Source: Chromera velia
Lineage: Eukaryota > Sar > Chromeraceae
Length of the DNA stretch: 14,652 nt
Direction: 5' to 3'
Assembly (NCBI GenBank): GCA_018398765.1
Contig: JAHBMJ010002935.1
Span: 1-14,652, forward strand
Below, in pieces: positions 9,384 to 14,652 of this stretch. A program made the position numbers and the translations under genes. Positions within the stretch are counted from its first letter, which is position 1. Every line of letters begins with the position of its first letter. The notes below the pieces were generated by a model. That model had not been told where the DNA came from. It searched no databases and worked only from the letters and a program-made list of their open reading frames with translations.

Positions 9384-12300
9384 CCAGACAGACAGACAGA
9401 CAGATAGATGGAGAAACAGTCTGAAAGAAGGGTACTGACAATGAAACTGCTTCAAATACTGTGAGAGAAAAGACGCGGACTTAGGGGGGAATCATTCTCT
9501 CTCGCAGGAGGTGCAGGAGATAGAGAAGAGTTATGAAAAGCGAGCGGAGAGAGCCGAACCACAAACAACGAATACCTGCGAACCATAATGAACTGATTAC
9601 CAAGATTGTTGACTCCATAATTTGAAAAGCAAAACGTGTCGACCGACCTCGTCTCCCATGAGCAGCTCCAGGTCCTGTCTCTCCCTCTCCCGTCCCCTCT
9701 CTTCCTCGCTGTCTTCATCGGAGTCTTCCGACCCTCCCGCCCCTTTCCCGCTGGCTGAGATCAGAGGGAACTGCATACAAAACATCAAGTCACAAGGGCG
9801 AAAAGAGAAGTGTCGGAGCATCAATCTCCTCACGTGTTCTTTCACTGTTTCCCTTGCACGGGGAGCGATGAAACCCGGCCAGAAACAAGACGATAAAGCA
9901 AAAGGACCAACAATAATCACGGCACCTGTATCAGATTACGGGAAGTGGGCGAGGAACTACTACCTTGATTTCTGTCTTCGATCTTGCATCCTCTCGTCCC
10001 AATGAAAGAGACGGGGACAAGGAAAAAATGGAACGCGAGCAGGAACGCTACCAAAACAAAATTGTCATTCACAGGTGGAAAGAGAAATGCCTCAGCTGTA
10101 TCCCGACTCTGCATCACTTGGTCGCTCAGTCACGAACTGACCTGTACCCTTTTCTTCTTCGCTTTCTTTTCATGGGCAAGGAGATCGTCTGAATCGTCGT
10201 CTCCCTCTTCGTCACCTTCCTCTTCTTCTTCCGAGTCCCCTTGCAGTGATTTGTTGCCTCCCTTTGCCTTCTCCTTCCTTTCCTGCCTCCTCTCCTTCTT
10301 CTCTCGCTTTTTCTTATCTAAATACAATTCCCAGGGACTCTTCTCCTCTCCTTCCTGCAACACAGAAGACGCTTTCCCTTTCCCCTTCCCCACCCTTGCT
10401 GCTACATCATCTGCCCACTTCTCCAAGTCTGTGTTGAATGAAACCTCCATGTCCACGTCTCCGTCCGCATCTTCTGCTGCACTTTTTGACCCTTTCCCCT
10501 TCTTTCCCTTCCGCTTGTCTTCCTCCTCGTCACCAAACAAATCGACAGCGTCTCCCAGAAGAGCCCTGATCACACACATGAGCATGCACAGGAACGTCAA
10601 GGTTGGTTCATGAGCGCGGCAAAAGGAGCGACAACACTCCTTCATCACAGAAAAAATAGAAAGTGTGAGCTATTCGCTTCGTATCCAGAAAAGCCAGAAT
10701 ACCAGGAAGGGTAGTGTGGATGCCCATCGAAGAAACTTGTGTGTCATGCAATCTCATGTCAAGGCCCTTTTCACTCACTCACTTACTGACTCGCTCACTT
10801 CTCTCTTTCCCATCAAGTCACTCACCTTCTGTAGTCCTCCAAATTATTCTCTGTAATCTTTCCGAATCCCCCCTTCTTGCCCCCTCCCGCTCCCTGCTCT
10901 TCTTCATCCGACGAGCTCTCCTCGTCACTTCCCACAAAGTTTCGGAGATCCATGTCTGCGAGGTCCTTCGCAGAGAACCTGAAGGAGAGGAAACAGAAGA
11001 AAAACCCAGACAGTCACAAAGACTTCCTCTGTGTGAAATCGCGGGTTAGCAGGTACTCGTTCCCTCGAAGGAAAATCTGACTGGACAACAAACCGGCCAG
11101 AGTACGTCGTTTTTGCATGCCCCGAGAGGAACGAGGAAAGAAGGAAAGCGGAAGAGGCAAACAAAACAACGGGGCAAGAGTGTGAGGACACAAAGAAAGA
11201 AAAAGGCTAACAGGAGACTCTCTCCCCCTCCCGACAGACTGACTTCCGTCTCAACAGTCGTGTGCGGTTTGCAGGAGTCTCATCCCATGTGCACTTCACC
11301 TGCGGTCGGCACAAAGAAAGAGACACACCCAATCAATAAAATGAGGGCCAGGAAAGCAAAGAGACACACCCAAGCCATAAAACGAGGCTCGGCGCAAAGA
11401 AAGAGACACACCCAATCCAAAAACGAGGCTCGGCGCAAAGAAAGAGACACACCCAAGCCATAAAACGAGGGTCGGCGCAAAGAAAGAGACACACCCAAGC
11501 CATAAAACGAGGGTCGGCAAGAAAGAGACACACGCAATCAATAAAATGAGGGCCAGGAAAGCACAGAGACACACCCACGCCATAAAAAGAGGGTCAGGAA
11601 AGCAAAGGAAGGACCAAGCGGAGCGGAGTCAGCCTTACCTCAGGCACTTGAGTGTGGAGGCAGAGACATTTCAGATTTCCCACTGAGAGCACTGCTAAGA
11701 ACGTTTCCAAACATCTTTCGCTGTTCTCTGTACCACCAATCCGATATCCACCTCCCACCCATCCCTCCAAGACACCTAAGCATACAACAAACGCACGCAC
11801 GCACATACAAAACAGGCAGAGAAAAAGCAAGAAAGAGAGCAAGACTGACCGATGAGTGCCTCAAAGCAGACCCCCAGCTTTCAGGCTTTTGGTAGTTCTT
11901 CGGAATCTGCATGGTGTTCACAGATGAACAAAGATGGACGCTATACGGCTAAAAAAACGAAAAGGCAGATAAGTGAACACGGAGGGAGACACAAACGCAA
12001 TTAATTCCCTCCCCTCCTCCCAGAGAAAAGAGAGACTCTAAAGGACAGAGACAAGATTGACAGACAGACTCATCGGCCACTCCCAGAAGAGTCCGGAGAA
12101 AGGAATGAAAAATAACAAAAGGACTCACAAGAAGGCTCATCCTGAGAAATGAAGAGCGTCTCCAGATATCAAGAGCAACCTCTGCCTGGTGTCACTCTGA
12201 AGTAACAACACTGCTCACCGAGTCATTTCTTAAGCTCATGATGTTAACCCAACACTCTGCGAGGACCCCCCTCCTCCCCTTACCTTCGATGCCGTGTCCC

Positions 12301-14602
12301 GAGGAGGGTGGGGGAACTCCTGTCCGTCTGGGACGAATCTCAAGTCCATACCGTCAACTGCGATGTCCTGCGAGATTAAAAGAAAAGTTTTTCAAGGGAA
12401 GGAGCAGGCAGATGGAGAAATGAACCAGAGAACCAAGGGGGGGAATTTCGACATGGGCACACCGCAAAGCGGGAGAGGTTACAGAGATGCATGCAGAAAG
12501 AGATGCAGCACAGAGTTTCCATACAGGAGAGGTGACAGTTTGGATGACCAACTGACCACATCAATCCCATCAAGTTCCCCGTACAGATCTTCTGCTGTTT
12601 GGATATCGAGACACTCAACAATCGCGTAGTAGTACCTGCAGCCATCAGTGTGCGTGTTTGACCGGTGCAAAAGCGAAGAAGAGTAGGCCATCACGCGGAG
12701 TGGAATGGCAAGAAAAAATTCTTTCCCATTGCCAGAGAGTCGGCTTCTTGATGGACAACAGCCGCAAAAACAATACAACAGTACGCAGGCGACGTAGAAC
12801 AAAAACAGTCGACACCGGGATGGATGCACTGGTGACTGGCTGGTGTGAACACGACTTCATCGACTTTTCTCCATTCGTCATTTTCTTCTTAGTCGAGAGA
12901 TCTACTTGGTTTGAAGGGGCGTTCTGTATCAAGAAGCTCCTCTGACGCTGCCGCACTGCGAGGAAGGACGATCGGACTGACTTGGTTCTGTTCTTCTGAT
13001 ACTTCCGGAGGGCAGCCTGCATGATTGCCTCTTCTTCTTGACTGTCTGAGAATAGGGGCTTTCCTCCTGGTGCTGCAACAATGCCTCCTGTGTCCTCATC
13101 TTCCTGATCTTCTTCTTCCTCTTCTTCTTCATCCGCATCCTCCTCCTCTTCCTCCTCTTCTCCGTCTCCCTCCACACTCTCCTCCTCGCCTTCCCCCTCC
13201 ATGTCTTCATCTTCATCCGAAGACCCTTCTTCGCCTCCATCTTCCTTCCCCGCGTAATCCCTCGACGCGTCCCCCTTCAAACTCTTCAATCCTGATTTCA
13301 ACCGCCTGTCCTCTTCTTCCTCCAGTCTCTTCTGCCTCGCCGCGTAGTTCTTCAAAATGTGAAGAGGGAGATCCTGCGTGATGCAGAGACAGCAAAGAGA
13401 ACATATTCACCATATGACTTCTTTCTCTCTTCATTCTTCTTCCATATGACTTCTTTCTCTCTTCATTCTTCTTCTTTATTCTTTACACGAAATCATGCAT
13501 GGGTCGAGGACGGATCGATCGATCGACAAACAGCTGCTTGCAAGGCAACCCACTTAGCACAACCAGCCATGGTACTGCAACTCCATCCTCATTCCTCCTT
13601 GCTTTTTTGACAATCAACTGACCAACTGAGGTCCCCTCTCATCCTCCAATTTCATTTGTTCCAGTCCAAAATCAGAGGGGTAAACGGAGACCTTCAAGAT
13701 CCTTCCGCCTGAAGGCATAGAGAGAGGAGAAATGAGAAGAAGAAAAAGACTGCCGGGAGCAAAAGAGAATTAAAAAACTGAGTGAAGGATAGAGCGAGAC
13801 GAGCGGACCAAAGACGATTTTTTCTCCCCTCCTCTCTGTCCAAAATTTCCATCGCCATCTATTTCCCCGTCTCCTCTACAGGTCCTCAAGTACTCTCTCT
13901 TTAGAGTTCCTCTTTTCTCCCTCAGCCTTCCAGACAGGTCACCCCTTCCCTCCCTTTGCATTTCCCTCCGTCCTCCACTATGACTTTGACTGTATCCTGA
14001 TGTAAGAAGGACGGTGTCGGACTCTGTGGGAACAGTCACTGTTCACAACAATAGTGACAGAGGTTCATTTATATTGCCGCAATGGGTCCAATAGCTCAGT
14101 CGCCCGGAAACTCACTCTGCTGAATCGTTCCCGCTGCCTTCCGCTTGTCGGCTCCCTGCAGGCAACAGAGGGACAAGCAGAGTGTTTGAATATATGGATG
14201 AATGTGTGTGTGAAGGATCAACACACATTCATTTCCCCCCCCTGCCTTCCTCCCTGATGTGGCCGTTGCTGATCGACCCATCTGTTCCGTTTCCTCTCTT
14301 CAATTGAGCATCGACTCTTTCTCTTCTTCTCCTCCTGCATATTAGTAGGAAGGAGAGCGAACGAACAGGACGGTTCGACTGTCTTCACTCTCACAGGCAG
14401 GAAGACCATCAGACAGTTGCGAAGGCATACATAGACCAACAACACATGAATGAAGGAAAACGAAACAAAACCTCCGAAAGAACGAACAAACGAGCACGCA
14501 AAGGCAACGGACCAGGAACGACTCCAACATCACCAGCAGGTCCACTGCCGCGACGTTCTCCCAATCCAGTCCCATCACGGCCAGACGGCGAGAAGATTCA
14601 CC
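7547..14602 (-). CDS. ESF1: Gene 3: ESF1 homologue, nucleolar pre-rRNA processing factor (5' partial, 15 exons, 740 aa visible)
   Basis: Minus-strand exons: 14602-14513, 14155-14116, 13708-13623, 13373-12982, 12635-12557, 12367-12284, 11906-11850, 11299-11244, 10978-10826, 10565-10142, 9770-9648, 9305-9066, 8496-8416, 8145-8034 and 7752-7547 (TAA). They sum to 2223 nt, all in phase. ESF1 is a nucleolar protein needed for early pre-rRNA cleavage and 18S rRNA production. Family landmarks appear in order: RRLAVMGLDWENV (5-17) and KVSVYPSDFG (49-58) of the RRM-like domain, KYYYAIVECLD, GMDLRFVPD, VKCTWDETP, LADMDL, LEDYRRALL, SPWELYLDKKKREKK and the NUC153 motif DPRLAKLFNHADFAMDPTNP near 613-632. 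An acidic insert of about 100 residues (exon 13373-12982) splits the RRM-like domain. The tail is lysine-rich, with KKKKKG and RPKKVKK as likely nucleolar signals. The first exon begins in phase 0, so N-terminal exons lie beyond the window. The start of exon 9770 is the least certain junction. Confidence 0.95.
8569..8600. repeat. (CA)n microsatellite in an ESF1 intron
   Basis: About 32 bp of CA dinucleotide with one TA interruption, within the intron 8497-9065. Confidence 0.95.
8896..9060. repeat. 63-bp tandem repeat next to an ESF1 splice donor
   Basis: There are two full 63-bp units (8896-8958 and 8959-9021, nearly identical) and a 39-bp third unit (9022-9060). A partial copy, ctgtatctgaacc, lies at 8871-8883. 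On the minus strand every unit contains gggtgagtgcc, a copy of the GTGAGT donor that ends exon 9305-9066 only 5 bp away. Because 63 is a multiple of three, long but meaningless frames cross the array. Confidence 0.9.
9339..9409. repeat. (GA)n followed by (GACA)n microsatellite in an ESF1 intron
   Basis: About 36 bp of GA dinucleotide, a short interruption, then gacagacagacagacaga and gatagatg. On the coding strand this is a long CT-rich tract about 30 nt upstream of the acceptor of exon 9305-9066, so it may serve as or extend the pyrimidine tract. Confidence 0.9.
11306..11608. repeat. 41-42-bp minisatellite next to an ESF1 splice acceptor
   Basis: About 7.3 units of a motif running tcggcgcaaagaaagagaca then cacccaagccataaaacgaggg. 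Units 4 and 5 are identical 42-mers; others are 39-43 bp. Units 1-2 and 6-7 share variants (aatcaataaaatgaggg, then ccaggaaagca), so a higher-order two-unit block is repeated. The array begins 7 bp upstream (in the transcript sense) of exon 11299-11244. Each unit, read on the minus strand, carries ctctttctttgcgccga, which matches the pyrimidine tract of the true acceptor ctttctttgtgccgaccgcag only in part (up to the final 7 bases). Confidence 0.9.
13410..13473. repeat. Perfect 32-bp tandem duplication in an ESF1 intron
   Basis: The unit ccatatgacttctttctctc plus tcattcttctt-type tail occurs at 13410-13441 and again at 13442-13473 with no differences. It lies in the intron 13374-13622 and appears recent. 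Confidence 0.9.
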
Positions 14603-14652
14603 CTGCATGAGGGAGAGTGGATCATTGGAAGGATTCACGTGTGTGTGGGGGG

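Noticed and set aside
8826-9407. 193-aa plus-strand frame rich in Ser/Pro/Leu with 21-residue repeats
   Set aside because: It is the antisense of an ESF1 exon plus the 63-bp intronic repeat; the length follows from 63 being divisible by three.
11280-11583. Overlapping minus-strand frames of 80-95 aa with repeated MAWVCLFLCA-like segments, resembling a multi-pass membrane protein
   Set aside because: They are translations of the 42-bp minisatellite, which lies wholly inside an ESF1 intron fixed by the conserved flanking exons.
11306-11608. CRISPR-like regularly repeated 42-bp units
   Set aside because: Units are directly adjacent with no unique spacers, and the setting is a eukaryotic intron.

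Overview
The window reads as nuclear DNA from an intron-rich protist. Three protein-coding genes are supported, and their exons join in phase through 19 introns, 15 introns inside one homologue-anchored model being the firmest part. A photosynthetic alveolate (chromerid such as Chromera or Vitrella) is my best guess, from the gene structure, the many microsatellites and a TGCATGCA promoter palindrome of the kind bound by apicomplexan-type AP2 factors. That assignment is inference, not proof.

Layout. 1-965: AT-rich intergenic DNA with one copy of a dispersed repeat, ending in degenerate tandem repeats that run into the stop codon of gene 1. 966-3879 (minus): gene 1, five exons, 547 aa, an unrecognised Ala/Thr/Val-rich protein with a run of lysine-spaced 11-residue units like those of perilipins. 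3880-4569: shared divergent promoter region. 4570-5897 (plus): gene 2, two exons, 289 aa, a helical N-terminal module, a Tudor-like domain and a bacterial-type HNH nuclease domain. 5898-7546: gene-free and mostly AT-rich, with the second copy of the dispersed repeat. 7547-14602 (minus, continuing past the window end): gene 3, ESF1, the nucleolar pre-rRNA processing factor, with 15 exons visible encoding 740 aa; its N-terminus lies outside the window.

Genes 1 and 2 are head-to-head and may share regulation; genes 2 and 3 are tail-to-tail. No common pathway is evident: ESF1 acts in 18S rRNA maturation, gene 2 looks like a nucleic-acid enzyme or reader, and gene 1 may coat lipid surfaces.

Two general patterns stand out. 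Most splice donors read GTCNGT (GTCAGT is the commonest) rather than GTRAGT, and most acceptors end GCAG. In addition, tandem repeats repeatedly abut splice sites or the stop codon and carry copies of those signals. There is no rRNA, tRNA, CRISPR array or recognisable transposase gene.
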